From: Draconibacterium aestuarii | GTDB lineage: Bacteria > Bacteroidota > Bacteroidia > Bacteroidales > Prolixibacteraceae | Assembly (NCBI GenBank): GCA_026671195.1 | Contig: JAPOHD010000030.1 | Location: 171,930-235,929, forward strand | Direction: 5' to 3' | Length of the DNA: 64,000 nucleotides | Part shown: positions 25,602 through 35,858 of the stretch, one piece after another | Numbering within the stretch: the stretch's first letter is position 1 | Layout: the number at the start of each line of letters is the position of its first letter | Notes under the pieces: model-generated | Databases searched by the model: none | Told to the model about the DNA's origin: nothing | Seen by the model: the letters and a program-made list of their open reading frames with translations, nothing else | Translations under genes and position numbers: made by a program

Positions 25602-28600
25602 TTACGTCTGAAGTTTTTTGGAATATTTTAACTGATATTGTTTGGGAGGAATCTGATACATTTTTTGGAATTCCCGATAAAAATACGACCGGTTATTAAA
25701 TCCCGATTGATAAAAAATCTCAGTTACATTCATTGAAGTATTTCGTAACAAGTCGGCAGCATACTTTAAACGAACAACCCGAATCATTTCGCCTGGCGAT
25801 AATCCTGAAATTTGTTTCAGTTTCCTGTAAAAATTGGCAGAACTCATTCCCATCTCATTTTCAAGATATTCAGCCTGCAGATCACAACTATCAATTTTTT
25901 GTTTTATAAGTTGAATAACCTTTTCGATAAACTGCTTATCCTCCCTGTCAATTGGAAGATTTGAGATATCTTTTGTTTCCAGATCTCTCGAAAAGTGTTG
26001 TAAAAGTAGACTTCGTTCTTTTAACATCTTATCAATTCGTACCTCGAGGTGTTTGGGATGAAAAGGTTTCGGAATATATGAATTAGCACCACTCTCCAAT
26101 CCTTCAATACGATGTATGACTGAACTTTTTGCGGTAAGCATAATGAACGGAATGTGGCAATAACTTAAATCGTTTTTTACTTTCTTACATAGTTCAATAC
26201 CATCCATTCCCGGCATCATTACATCGCTTATAATCAAATCAGGCATCTCCTTCGAAAGAATATCAAGTGCTTCAATACCATTACCGGCAGCAATTATCCG
26301 ATATTTGTCATTTAATAATTCTTGTAACAGAATATGTATCTCAGGTTCATCTTCTACAATCAGTATCGTAGGTTTGTTATTTTCAAAAGCCTCAATTTTT
26401 CTTATTTTATCAGATACTTCCTCTGTTTTTTTAACCGGTTCGAGCAAAATATTCTGAAGCTGTTTTGAAATAATAACTTCGGTATACCCTTTTTTTGTAT
26501 AAGAGTTGCGTTCGAGATGCTGCTTAGCCGGCAGTATCACATTAAATGTAGTCAATTCATTTTTATTGCTTTTTACGTTTAATGTTCCGCCTAATGCAAC
26601 TACAAGGCTTTTTGTATATGCCAGCCCAATACCTGTTCTAAACTTATCATATTCTGTCCGGCTGTCTTCATCGTCGATAAAAAATCGTTCAAACAAACGA
26701 TCCAGTTTTTCTTTTGGAATTTCCTTTCCTGAGTTCGAAACAGAAATTTCAATCTTATCCTCAGCGAAAGAGTGGAGTTTCAGAATTATTTTTCCACCAC
26801 TGGGGGTGTACTTAAATGCATTCGATAAAAGATTAAAAAGTATCTTTTCTAATTTATCCTGATCGAACCAACAAATTAACTCACTCGGTGATTCAAACAC
26901 ATAACTAATCTTTTTATCAATGGCCATTTCATCAAATAACTCTGAAATCTGTTCAAGCAGGTTTACAATATTGAAACGGGTTGTTCTTATTTCAAGATGT
27001 TGATTTTCGGCTTTACGAAACTCAAGAAGTTGCTGAATCAGAAATAACAATCGATTTGTATTTCGTTGAATCATCTTAACAAACTTCTGGTTTTCACGTC
27101 CCATATCTGCTGAGTCGACCAGTTTTTGTATGGGGCCAACAATTAAAGTTAACGGTGTTTGAAGTTCGTGGGCAATATTCGTAAAGAAGGTTAGTTTCGT
27201 TTGGTGCAATTCCTCTTCCTTCTGCCAGAAAAGTTGTTCTTGTTTAAGCTGGCTTCGTTTCTTTAGGTAATTATAAATTAACGTGGCCAGCATCATTATG
27301 AATAACAGGTAGAGTGCCATGGCAATATTTGACCTCCAAAAAATAGGTTTAACTTCAAAATCCACTGCATGTGTCGGATAACTCCACTTATCATCGCAAT
27401 TCGACCATTTCACCCATAATTCATAATTCCCAGCCGGAACGTTTGTAAACGAAATATCACGCCTGTTCTGAATGTAATTCCAATCATGGTCAAAATTTTT
27501 CAATTGATAGGCATACTTGCACTTTCCCGTATTTATATAACTCAATGCGGTTAATTTAATATTGAAAAAATTCTGATTATAGTTCAACTTTACTTTGGGA
27601 GGATTATCAGACTGCTGATCAATAACAACCCGTTCGGATACCGACTTGTTTTGATACTGCTCTTTAATCTCAGAAATCAGTAAAGACGGGATGTACGAAT
27701 ATTGAGCAATATTGCCTGGATTAAAATAATTGAATCCATTGATACCTCCCAGAAAGATTAAGTCTTTTTGCTTACTGTAATAATAGGCACCATCGGCAAA
27801 TTCATTATCCTGCAGCCCGTCGTATTGAGAGTAATTTTGAAATTGTTCCGTTGAAGGATCAAAACAGGAGACACCATAATTGGTACTGATCCATAAATGA
27901 TTGTTGCTATCACTGACAATACCGTGAACAGTATTGTTTGCCAAACCGTTATCCATGGTATAATGCACAAACGATGCGTCTCCATTAAAATCATATTTTG
28001 TGAGAAGATTAATACCCAGGCTTGTTCCTATCCATAACCGATTCTGTTTATCTTTATGAAGACAAAGAATATCATTATTACTCAGGCTTTGTGGATTTGT
28101 ATAATCTTTGCTGAAAGTAATTGTTTTGCCGGTATTTTTATTAAAAAGGTTTAATCCGCCAAGTCGTGTTCCCAACCACAACAATGAATCATTCTCAGGT
28201 AAAACTGAAAAAATGATATTACTGCTTATCGATTTTTTATCAGAAGGATTGGCCAAATAATTCCTGTAATCTGAAAGTACCGGTTTATTATTAATGATTC
28301 GTAACTTGAAACTGATCAAACCATAACCATTCGTTCCAAGCCACACGGTATTATCATCATCTTGATAAATTGAATAAACAGATTTGAATTCTTTTACCGT
28401 ATCAGTTCCTGAGATATCTTTCCAGTAAACCAGTTTATCCTTTTTAAAATCAAACAAAGTTAATCCTTCATCAGTGCCAATATACATGAAACCATTATTG
28501 CCACAACACAACGAAAAAACAGAGTTATCTAATCCTGAATTTTCAGAGTTATAGGTTTTATGAAGACACTCTAGACCACAACTAAACGACTCCCCCTCAA

Positions 28601-29759
28601 CAAAACGTAACAATCCGCTTCCTTTAGTTCCCACCCACACAGAACCATCCTGTGTCTCGCAAAATGCACGAACAATGCCCTGATCCAGATCAGCAATTTC
28701 ATGGTTTGAACATAACCAAAAGACTTTACTTTGCGGGTAAATCTTATATACTCCGTCCCCGTCGGTTCCTATCCAGGTAATCTGCTCATTGCCACTGTAT
28801 ATAGTCGAAACTTCCTTGTCTTTTATCAGATTGAACCAGTAAGGGAGATCTTTATCAGTATTAAATTGTATCAGGTGATTCCCTGAATCTGAATGTACTA
28901 CTATTCCATCTTTGGTGCTGCCTATAATTTTAGTTGCATTATGAAACAATAATTTATCTTCCTCGGCACCATTTACGGAATATTCCTTTAAAGCGCCATC
29001 ATCAGATAAATAAATCAAAATAGAGTCAGCAAAAACCATCATGTCGGAAACCCCTGTCCTGATGGCTTCAATTTCATTCAATACAATTGTTCTGTTATCC
29101 GCATAATCAAGTTCAAACCTTAATAACTCTCCCGACACGTATTGAATAAACAAATAATTAGGTGAAAGGAATTGCATTTTCCGAACAGAATTCATTTGTT
29201 CCGTTAGTTCATATAACCGGGAAGTACTATCATTTTTAAAATAACCAATTCCCCATCCTTTGGCTGCACAAAAAACATTTCCATAAGAATCGCGGGCAAT
29301 CTGAAATTCATATTCGGAAGTTGGAGGAATATTCTTTCTCGAGAAGTAGAAGTTTTTAAACGTATTTGTTTTCTTGTCGAAACTGTTAATTCCGTGATTG
29401 GTATTTACCCATATTTTGCCTTGCCAGTCCTCTGTTATATCAAGAATTACCTGATTACTGATACAATTTGTGTTGTCTAATTTTGGATGAAAAGCAGTAA
29501 AGTCGGAGCCGTTATATATATTTAATCCATCCCAGGTTCCAATCCAGATCAAGTTTTCAGAATCCTGAAAGATCTTATTGACCGAACTGTTTGAAAGACC
29601 ATTTGTATTGGTGATTTGCCTGATATCGTAATAAATCGTCCCCGCTTTGCTTAAATTACAATTGACAACAAAGCCCAAAAGTATTAAACAAAATCTGAGA
29701 CAGATATTAAAAAAGCAACCTGTGTCTTTCATTCTTTCAGTCGACCTCACACTAAACAT
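25602..29759 (-). CDS. Hybrid two-component system regulator (HTCS)
   Basis: The 1385-residue protein joins a full signalling chain. A signal region is followed by repeated beta-propeller blades (about residues 35-700, WIGTxxGL-type repeats), a Y_Y_Y domain (about 730-805) and one membrane helix (about 811-832). Next come a histidine kinase with phospho-acceptor H864 (NIAHELQTPL) and an ATPase domain (NLLSNAFKYTPSGG, then TGIGLAYTKSL), a receiver domain with D1179 (LIISDVMMPGMDG), and an AraC-type DNA-binding domain (about 1285-1380). HTCS proteins sense a glycan fragment in the periplasm and switch on the adjacent operon, here the unit downstream. An ATG at 29732 is an alternative start; AGGAG abuts the first ATG too closely to help decide. 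Confidence 0.96.
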   Translation of the reverse strand: MFSVRSTERMKDTGCFFNICLRFCLILLGFVVNCNLSKAGTIYYDIRQITNTNGLSNSSVNKIFQDSENLIWIGTWDGLNIYNGSDFTAFHPKLDNTNCISNQVILDITEDWQGKIWVNTNHGINSFDKKTNTFKNFYFSRKNIPPTSEYEFQIARDSYGNVFCAAKGWGIGYFKNDSTSRLYELTEQMNSVRKMQFLSPNYLFIQYVSGELLRFELDYADNRTIVLNEIEAIRTGVSDMMVFADSILIYLSDDGALKEYSVNGAEEDKLLFHNATKIIGSTKDGIVVHSDSGNHLIQFNTDKDLPYWFNLIKDKEVSTIYSGNEQITWIGTDGDGVYKIYPQSKVFWLCSNHEIADLDQGIVRAFCETQDGSVWVGTKGSGLLRFVEGESFSCGLECLHKTYNSENSGLDNSVFSLCCGNNGFMYIGTDEGLTLFDFKKDKLVYWKDISGTDTVKEFKSVYSIYQDDDNTVWLGTNGYGLISFKLRIINNKPVLSDYRNYLANPSDKKSISSNIIFSVLPENDSLLWLGTRLGGLNLFNKNTGKTITFSKDYTNPQSLSNNDILCLHKDKQNRLWIGTSLGINLLTKYDFNGDASFVHYTMDNGLANNTVHGIVSDSNNHLWISTNYGVSCFDPSTEQFQNYSQYDGLQDNEFADGAYYYSKQKDLIFLGGINGFNYFNPGNIAQYSYIPSLLISEIKEQYQNKSVSERVVIDQQSDNPPKVKLNYNQNFFNIKLTALSYINTGKCKYAYQLKNFDHDWNYIQNRRDISFTNVPAGNYELWVKWSNCDDKWSYPTHAVDFEVKPIFWRSNIAMALYLLFIMMLATLIYNYLKKRSQLKQEQLFWQKEEELHQTKLTFFTNIAHELQTPLTLIVGPIQKLVDSADMGRENQKFVKMIQRNTNRLLFLIQQLLEFRKAENQHLEIRTTRFNIVNLLEQISELFDEMAIDKKISYVFESPSELICWFDQDKLEKILFNLLSNAFKYTPSGGKIILKLHSFAEDKIEISVSNSGKEIPKEKLDRLFERFFIDDEDSRTEYDKFRTGIGLAYTKSLVVALGGTLNVKSNKNELTTFNVILPAKQHLERNSYTKKGYTEVIISKQLQNILLEPVKKTEEVSDKIRKIEAFENNKPTILIVEDEPEIHILLQELLNDKYRIIAAGNGIEALDILSKEMPDLIISDVMMPGMDGIELCKKVKNDLSYCHIPFIMLTAKSSVIHRIEGLESGANSYIPKPFHPKHLEVRIDKMLKERSLLLQHFSRDLETKDISNLPIDREDKQFIEKVIQLIKQKIDSCDLQAEYLENEMGMSSANFYRKLKQISGLSPGEMIRVVRLKYAADLLRNTSMNVTEIFYQSGFNNRSYFYREFQKMYQIPPKQYQLKYSKKLQT

Positions 29760-29862
29760 CTCCTAAAAAAAACGTATTAAAGATTCAAAGAAAAATATTG
29801 CGATATCATTACTGCAATCATCAAGACACAATAATCATAAACACTAACCAATCAAGCTATTA

Positions 29863-29891
29863 CAAAACTAACTAATTAAATATTAGACAAA
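29863..29891 (-). promoter_or_regulatory. Possible HTCS promoter
   Basis: On the minus strand TTTG (29888-29891), 17 bases, then TAGTTTTG (29863-29870), an exact -7 consensus match, about 100 bases before the HTCS start. The rest of the gap 29892-30249 is AT-rich, and no gene or repeat is seen in it. Confidence 0.4.
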
Positions 29892-30249
29892 TATACCAAT
29901 AAGATTTGTGAATTAGAACCAGCTTAAATATAATTACGCATTAGTTTTTTTTGTTTAATCGGCTTTCCAGTTGTATTAAGTACTGATTCAGATCGTTTAA
30001 TTCAGATTTTATTTCCTTGGTTTAGAAAATAACATTATTAAAGCTTAAGAGATACTTTGCAAAGAACAAGATTCATTGATTTCGATATGGGACTGATTTT
30101 AAGAACCTGTCAACCTATTTTAGGACGACTCAAGTATTAGAAAATTAACGGAAAACATTTCCCACATCCATTGGAAATAGAATACAACCATTTATTGCCC
30201 TTCATGAGGTTTGCACATAAAAACACTGAGCAATTCCCGACTATCGTTT

Positions 30250-31326
30250 TCATTCAAAAACAACAGCCTTGTTCCGGTTACAGGTAAGTTTGCCGTAAAC
30301 AATTTCCAGCTCTGCCATTTGCAGCACACTCTCCCTGTTTTTTAAGGGCTGATCGAAAATACGTTTTCTCCCCTCGCCTTTTAGTTTTTCGAGATCGTAA
30401 CGTCGCCAGGGTTCCACATGGTAAAAAATAAAAGCCCGGCCGTCTTTTACTGCAACGCTGCAATGCCGCGCCATCGAATTATCAAGATTTCGTGAGCCAC
30501 CTTCTTTTAATATCGTACCCTGAAATTCCCAGTTTTCGGCATCAGCGGAACTGTATACAAAAAAGCCGTTGTGCGGATCGGTAATCAACCAATACTTCCC
30601 TTTCCACTGAAAAATATAAGGAGCCTCCTCGAAATTGGATCCGGTTGCTTCGGAATTAAATACATCGCTTTTTGAGAAACCGGCTTCTTGCCAGTTGGTA
30701 AAATCGGAAGTGGTTAAATGGTAGAGCTCATTTTTCTTAGCCCCCTTTTCCTTTCCTTTAAACCAAACGTGATACTGATTTTTACTTTGGTAAACGGTAG
30801 CATCGATAGCATTCAGGTTATCGCCATGCAAGGCACTTACCTTTTGCCAACCATCAACAGGGTTCGTAAGAGGTGTTTTATAATGCACAATCCACCCCTG
30901 CCCGCCCCAGGCACCCAGAGTTGGGATGGTGTCGGGTTTCCAGGTAACAAACATGTGCAAGGTATCGTTGGCCGAAATAATAGCAGGTGCCCAAAATGTT
31001 GATGCTGCATCTTTTTCACCGCCTACACCATCAAATTTGCAATAACCCTTAAATTCCCAGTTTTCCATATCTTTTGAAACAGCCACCCCAATTGGTGTTT
31101 GCAGCCACGTATTTTCCAGCATCGGACGACGGGCTGTATAATAAATGTACCACTGCTGTTCGTATTCGTTCCAAACAATCTCCGGATCGCAGGATCCCTG
31201 ATAGTTTGGATCGACAAAAAGTGGTGCAGGAACTTCATTTTGCTTCTTGCTATTGTTGTGCGCACAAGCAACAAAACAAAATGAAGCTAACAGAAATACC
31301 AGAAATTTAAGGGTATGATTCATCAT
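30250..31326 (-). CDS. Five-bladed beta-propeller glycosidase-like lipoprotein (GH43/GH117-like fold)
   Basis: The 358-residue protein has a lipoprotein signal (FLLASFCFVAC). Repeated propeller blades follow: SCDPEIVWNEYEQQWYIYYTAR, ASTFWAPAIIS, NAIDATVYQSKNQYHVWFKG, EEAPYIFQWKGKYWLITD and MARHCSVAVKDGRAFIFYH. Acidic residues in DPEIVW, IDATV and EEAPYI occupy the positions used for catalysis in the GH43 and GH117 clans. It probably removes a terminal sugar from an oligosaccharide at the outer membrane or in the periplasm; the family number is uncertain. Its ATG overlaps the stop of the sulfatase before it by 4 bases, which suggests translational coupling. It is the last gene of unit B. Confidence 0.72.
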   Translation of the reverse strand: MMNHTLKFLVFLLASFCFVACAHNNSKKQNEVPAPLFVDPNYQGSCDPEIVWNEYEQQWYIYYTARRPMLENTWLQTPIGVAVSKDMENWEFKGYCKFDGVGGEKDAASTFWAPAIISANDTLHMFVTWKPDTIPTLGAWGGQGWIVHYKTPLTNPVDGWQKVSALHGDNLNAIDATVYQSKNQYHVWFKGKEKGAKKNELYHLTTSDFTNWQEAGFSKSDVFNSEATGSNFEEAPYIFQWKGKYWLITDPHNGFFVYSSADAENWEFQGTILKEGGSRNLDNSMARHCSVAVKDGRAFIFYHVEPWRRYDLEKLKGEGRKRIFDQPLKNRESVLQMAELEIVYGKLTCNRNKAVVFE

Positions 31327-32762
31327 TTTTTAAAGGAGAACTTCGTTAAATCAATGTCTAACGGATAGCTGTTAAACCATTCTTCCAGATCTTTTTTTAA
31401 CTCGGCAGCTTTGCCAGGTTCTTTATCTTTTAAGTTTTGCGTTTCGCCCATGTCTTTTTCAAGGTTATACAGCTGAACATTCGATCCTTCGAAATTCATC
31501 AGCAACTTGTAATCTCCTTTTCGAACAGCCAAATCCGGTGCCCGGGTTCCTTCATAACCGGGACGATCGGGAGGACGGATCCAAAAAATCGGTTTTGATC
31601 TTTTTTGTTGTTTTTTTCCAGAAATGGCGTCCAGCATCAATTCGCCGTCGTATGTTACATTTTCATCCGGAGTGGCTCCCGCAATTTCCATAAATACCAA
31701 AGGAAGATCGATTGCGGCCATTACCGTTTTAGTGTTTTTTGTACCCGCTTTCTTCTCTGAAATTTTACCCGGCCACCAGCTGATAAACGGTTCGCGGAAT
31801 CCGCCTTCGTACAGCACTGTTTTATAGCCACGAAATGGTCCAGCTGTGTTTACTGCTTTGTCGGGACCATTATCGCTGGTAAAAATTATCAGCGTATTAT
31901 CGCGGAGTTCCGGATTATTTCGGATGTAATCAAAAAGACGGCCCATGTGTTTATCCATCTCTTGCATAACACCCAAAAACCGCGCTTTCATTGAAAGATC
32001 GCCACGCAATTCTTTTGGCGGCTCAAGCGGCGTATGGATATCATCGGGCCAAAGATTAATGTAAAAAGGCTTGTTCGCTTTTTGTGCATTTTCAATGGCA
32101 TCAATGGTGCGGTCGACAAAAATCTGTGTAAAATTCTCGCGTTTTGCCCAGTGTACATCTCCCCTTCCCAAGCGGGCAGATTGTTTTTCCAATCCGCGCG
32201 TGCTATCAGGAAGATTCAGCGTTTCGTAGGTCGCCAGAAAACGCTCGCCCAAACCTTCGAACTGTGTTACCGATTCGTCAAAACCGTACTCGGTAATTAA
32301 TGGTGCTTCTCCAACATCGCGTCCGCCACCCATGTGCCATTTGCCAATGTGGGCGGTGTAATAGCCTGCTGCCTGAATATTCCGGGCTACCGACGGAGCC
32401 GACAAATCGAGGTAATTTTTCATTCCCCGGTTTTCATTCGCTTTACGGCTGTCGATGTAGGAAGTTATTCCCCAATGCGCCGGATATTGCCCGGTTGTAA
32501 CCGCTGTTCGCGATGGTGAACAAATTGGCGAGTTCACATAAAACTGGGTAAATAAAATCCCCTCACTTGCCAAACGATCGATATTTGGCGTATGAACATC
32601 TTCTCGTCCATAACATCCCAAATCGGCAAAGCCCATATCGTCGATAAAGACAAAAAGGATGTTTGTTTTTTTATCGTTGTTTTGCTGAACACCATTGCCG
32701 GCAAAGGTATTTGTAAAGCAAAACGATAAAATTATTGATAGAAAAATACTTATTCGATTCAT
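31323..32762 (-). CDS. Sulfatase (S1 family), CSPSR active site
   Basis: The 479-residue protein has a cleavable signal peptide (about residues 1-22). The N-terminal metal site is FIDDMGFADLGCYG. The formylglycine motif is CSPSR, with C81 to be oxidised to formylglycine, then TGQYP, GKWHMGG and a TSDNGPDK block that completes the metal and sulfate site. A C-terminal subdomain ends in LYNLEKDMGETQNLKDK, typical of arylsulfatases. It removes sulfate esters from a glycan in the periplasm. It is coupled to the propeller gene downstream (4-bp overlap) and lies 21 bp after another sulfatase gene. The position of the sulfate removed is unknown. Confidence 0.94.
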   Translation of the reverse strand: MNRISIFLSIILSFCFTNTFAGNGVQQNNDKKTNILFVFIDDMGFADLGCYGREDVHTPNIDRLASEGILFTQFYVNSPICSPSRTAVTTGQYPAHWGITSYIDSRKANENRGMKNYLDLSAPSVARNIQAAGYYTAHIGKWHMGGGRDVGEAPLITEYGFDESVTQFEGLGERFLATYETLNLPDSTRGLEKQSARLGRGDVHWAKRENFTQIFVDRTIDAIENAQKANKPFYINLWPDDIHTPLEPPKELRGDLSMKARFLGVMQEMDKHMGRLFDYIRNNPELRDNTLIIFTSDNGPDKAVNTAGPFRGYKTVLYEGGFREPFISWWPGKISEKKAGTKNTKTVMAAIDLPLVFMEIAGATPDENVTYDGELMLDAISGKKQQKRSKPIFWIRPPDRPGYEGTRAPDLAVRKGDYKLLMNFEGSNVQLYNLEKDMGETQNLKDKEPGKAAELKKDLEEWFNSYPLDIDLTKFSFKK

Positions 32763-32783
32763 AATTCGATGATTAATTTGACT

Positions 32784-34295
32784 CTACTTTTTAGGTCTTG
32801 TTTTTGCCTTTGGATGTGCATTCAGCATTTTCTCCAATTCGGCTACTTTATCTTGTTTTTGCGCTGCCCAGTTTTGGGTTTCATGCGGATCGTTTACGTA
32901 GTCGTACAACTCATACAAAACTTCTTTGTTCGCATCTCTCATTGGCGTCCAGCGCACCATACGGTACTGCTCTGTGCGTATGGCTTCTCCCATATAGCCC
33001 CCTTTGTTAAAAGCATGATAGGCATGATCTTTCACTCGTTTTGTACCATCTTTTAAAACAGGTACCAAACTGGTTCCGTCAATAGGTTGCGGAACATCTG
33101 GTTTTCCAAGGCCTGCCAGATCAGCCAAAGTGGTGTAAATATCAACAGTTTCAGTTAACTGGTCGGTTTTTGTACCCGGAGTTGTTACACCCGGAGCAAC
33201 ATAAACAATAGGAATTCGGGTTGCCTGTTCAAAGTTTGTATGTTTTGTCCATGTACCGTGATCGCCCAGGTGCCAGCCATGGTCGCCCCATAACACAATG
33301 ATGGTGTTTTCGTCCAGATCCAAACGCTCCAACTCGGCAATTACGCGCCCCAGCTGAGCATCCATGTAACTCATACTGGCGTAATAACCGTGAATCAGCT
33401 TTCGTTTTAAGTCGTCATCATAAATTCCTGTTTCCTGTTCAGGTATCGGGAAAAACTGAACAATTTCGCCCCGTCGCTTCAAGGCACATTCAGGAGCATC
33501 TTTTGGTTGCTCTTCGTTTACCGGCATAGGCAGTTCGTTGGGATCATACATGTCCCAGTATTTTTTAGGAGCACAAAACGGTAGGTGCGGACGGGCAAAT
33601 CCAACGGCCATAAAAAACGGCTGATCCGGATTTTTGCTCAACTTTCGCAAGCGGTTAATAGCATGTGTGGCCACACGTCCATCGGCGTAAGCTTCATCCA
33701 GCACATCAGGACTTTCCCATGCTGCACCTCTTGGTAATTTCCAGTTTTTTGGAAGATCTTCGATGAACATTGCCGAGTTTTGGAAATAAGCCTCTTCACG
33801 GGTTAGCTCTCTGTTGGTGCTTTCAGGAAGCAGGTATTCGATTACTTTTTCTTTGTGGTGAGGAATACTCCACGATGCTTCGTCGTTGTCGTTTCCGTGC
33901 CCGATATGAAATACCTTACCCATCGATTCAACGTGGTAACCTGCATTCATAAAATACTGAGGCAGAGTAACTGCATCGGGGTATACTTCGCGAAACTGTG
34001 TACCAAAATTGAAAATTCCGGTACTGGTTGAGCGGGCTCCAAGTAATAAGTTATAGCGCGATGCCATACAAACTGCCTGGTTACAATAAGCATTTTTAAA
34101 GGTCATTCCTTTTGAAGCCAGTCGGTCGATATTCGGACTCTTTGCCACTTCATCGCCATAAACCCCCAGGTTGGGTTTCAGGTCGTCGACCAAAATCAAT
34201 AATACATTGGGTTTTTCTGATTTCTGTGCAAAGGTGTATTTTACGTTGCTTACCAACAACACCAGTGCAATGATAAAATAAATTCGATTTTTCAT
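32784..34295 (-). CDS. Sulfatase (S1 family, iduronate-2-sulfatase-like), CMASR active site
   Basis: The ATG at 34295 is preferred, giving a signal peptide MKNRIYFIIALVLLVSNVKYTFA; a TTG seven codons upstream is unlikely. The protein of 503 residues shows LVDDLKPNLGVYGD, the formylglycine motif CMASR within CNQAVCMASRYNLLLG (alanine where most sulfatases have proline), SMGKVFHIGHG, and LWGDHGWHLGDHGTWTKHTNF. The last block and the overall order match the iduronate-2-sulfatase branch (S1_7-like). It probably acts on a sulfated uronic acid or galactose unit, which is inference. It sits in the run of five sulfatase genes downstream of the GH2 gene in unit B. Confidence 0.92.
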   Translation of the reverse strand: MKNRIYFIIALVLLVSNVKYTFAQKSEKPNVLLILVDDLKPNLGVYGDEVAKSPNIDRLASKGMTFKNAYCNQAVCMASRYNLLLGARSTSTGIFNFGTQFREVYPDAVTLPQYFMNAGYHVESMGKVFHIGHGNDNDEASWSIPHHKEKVIEYLLPESTNRELTREEAYFQNSAMFIEDLPKNWKLPRGAAWESPDVLDEAYADGRVATHAINRLRKLSKNPDQPFFMAVGFARPHLPFCAPKKYWDMYDPNELPMPVNEEQPKDAPECALKRRGEIVQFFPIPEQETGIYDDDLKRKLIHGYYASMSYMDAQLGRVIAELERLDLDENTIIVLWGDHGWHLGDHGTWTKHTNFEQATRIPIVYVAPGVTTPGTKTDQLTETVDIYTTLADLAGLGKPDVPQPIDGTSLVPVLKDGTKRVKDHAYHAFNKGGYMGEAIRTEQYRMVRWTPMRDANKEVLYELYDYVNDPHETQNWAAQKQDKVAELEKMLNAHPKAKTRPKK

Positions 34296-34370
34296 ATCGT
34301 AATACTGTTTATACAAAAATTTTTGTTCTTAGCTATCTGTTCTATTTTGTTTTTAAAGCTTGTCCTACTT

Positions 34371-35771
34371 TTAATTTTCATGAAACCAGTTTGGCAAGAC
34401 CGGACCGGAAAGCTTTTCTTTTTCATCGTATCTCGGTATCTGATTTTTCGATTTTAACTTATAAATATTACCGATTTCCATTTTTAGCTTTTCGACAACT
34501 GCCTCTTGTTCCGTATTTACATTAACGACTTCACCACGATCCTCACCTATCCGGTACAGCTCGGTTTGTTCCTGTGTTGTAGGATTATCGGGCGCATTAC
34601 GCCGCCAAATTAACTTCCACTCGTCGGTATTTAAAGCAAACTGCTCCACTTTCTCCCCGCCTTGGTCGAGATAGGTGAACCAGGTGCGATCCGGCAATTC
34701 TTCACCTTGCAGCGCCTTAATCATATCTATTCCGTCGAGATCAGCCGGTAATTGATTGCAACCGGCAATTCCGGCAATTGTGGGAAATACATCAATGTAC
34801 CCTACTCGCTCTTTAATTATTTTGCCACCCGAGATATTTCCGGCAGGCCACCGGGCTGCGGCAACAACATTTATTCCTCCTTCGTAAACCGTAAGTTTTG
34901 AACCACGGTGAGGTGAATTATCGGCCACCTTTTTAACGCCACCATTATCGCTGCAAAACAAAATGAAGGTATTATCCAACTGTCCGCGATCTTCCAAACT
35001 GGCCAATATTCTGCCAATATTCTGATCCATACAATCAATCATGGCAGCATAAGTTTTCTTGTCCCCTTCACGATTTGGATATTTTTCCAAATCCTCATCT
35101 TTCGCTTGAAACGGCGAATGAGGAGCCGTAAAAGGCACATACAAAAAGAAAGGTTCATCTTTTGGTACGGATTGGATAAATTCGATGGCGGCATTGCCAA
35201 TTAAGTCGGTTGTATACCCTTTCTTTTCCGAAGGTTTGGCCAATTCCTGCCAATCCCGTTCTCCGTTTCTGTCTTGAGTAAAATAATCGACTGCACCGTT
35301 GTGACATCCTTCAAAAAACGTAAAGCCCTGGTTGGCCGGTGTCCATCTTTTTTCCTGGTGACCAAGGTGCCACTTTCCGGTTATACCGCGGTATTTATAC
35401 CCTGCTTCGCTTAGCATTTCGGCAATTGTTGTTTCCTCGGGTGGCATACCAAACACACGTTGAGGTGGAACAACCGCGCGCATCAATCCGAAACGAATTG
35501 GGTAACGGCCGGTCATTAGTCCGGCCCGGGTTGGCGAACACATCGGACAGGCGTAATACTGCTCAAGCACAACACCTTCGCTTGCAATACGATCGATATG
35601 TGGTGTTTCAATATCACTCCCGTGAAAACCAACATCAGCATAGCCCAAATCATCAGCAAGAATGATGATAATATTGGGCTTTCGCATATCATTATCCGCT
35701 GCGTATGAGGCAAATCCGGACATGGCAAAAAAAGCAGTTAGTATTGTCTTTATGAAATATTTTTTATTCAT
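34371..35771 (-). CDS. Sulfatase (S1 family), CSPTR active site
   Basis: The start is placed at the ATG at 35771, because a signal peptide (MNKKYFIKTILTAFFAMSGFASYA) begins there; an in-frame ATG 24 codons upstream gives a basic leader with no export signal. The mature enzyme has ILADDLGYADVGFHG, formylglycine motif CSPTR (C78 in this numbering), TGKWHLGHQ, FCSDNGGVKKVADNSPHRG and a C-terminal LYRIGEDRGEVVNV segment. It resembles arylsulfatase B-like members of S1. It is periplasmic and part of the unit B sulfatase run; the sulfate position is unknown. Confidence 0.93.
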   Translation of the reverse strand: MNKKYFIKTILTAFFAMSGFASYAADNDMRKPNIIIILADDLGYADVGFHGSDIETPHIDRIASEGVVLEQYYACPMCSPTRAGLMTGRYPIRFGLMRAVVPPQRVFGMPPEETTIAEMLSEAGYKYRGITGKWHLGHQEKRWTPANQGFTFFEGCHNGAVDYFTQDRNGERDWQELAKPSEKKGYTTDLIGNAAIEFIQSVPKDEPFFLYVPFTAPHSPFQAKDEDLEKYPNREGDKKTYAAMIDCMDQNIGRILASLEDRGQLDNTFILFCSDNGGVKKVADNSPHRGSKLTVYEGGINVVAAARWPAGNISGGKIIKERVGYIDVFPTIAGIAGCNQLPADLDGIDMIKALQGEELPDRTWFTYLDQGGEKVEQFALNTDEWKLIWRRNAPDNPTTQEQTELYRIGEDRGEVVNVNTEQEAVVEKLKMEIGNIYKLKSKNQIPRYDEKEKLSGPVLPNWFHEN

Positions 35772-35858
35772 CTTATTCTTCAAAATTTTGCGTGGATAAT
35801 CAGTTCTCCATCGTTGTCGGTAAAAACAAGCGGTAGGATACATAGCTTTACAAATATC

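Noticed and set aside
35772..35843. Longer N-terminus for the CSPTR sulfatase of unit B
   Set aside because: The extra 24 residues are basic and aromatic, with no export signal; the signal peptide starts at the internal ATG at 35771.
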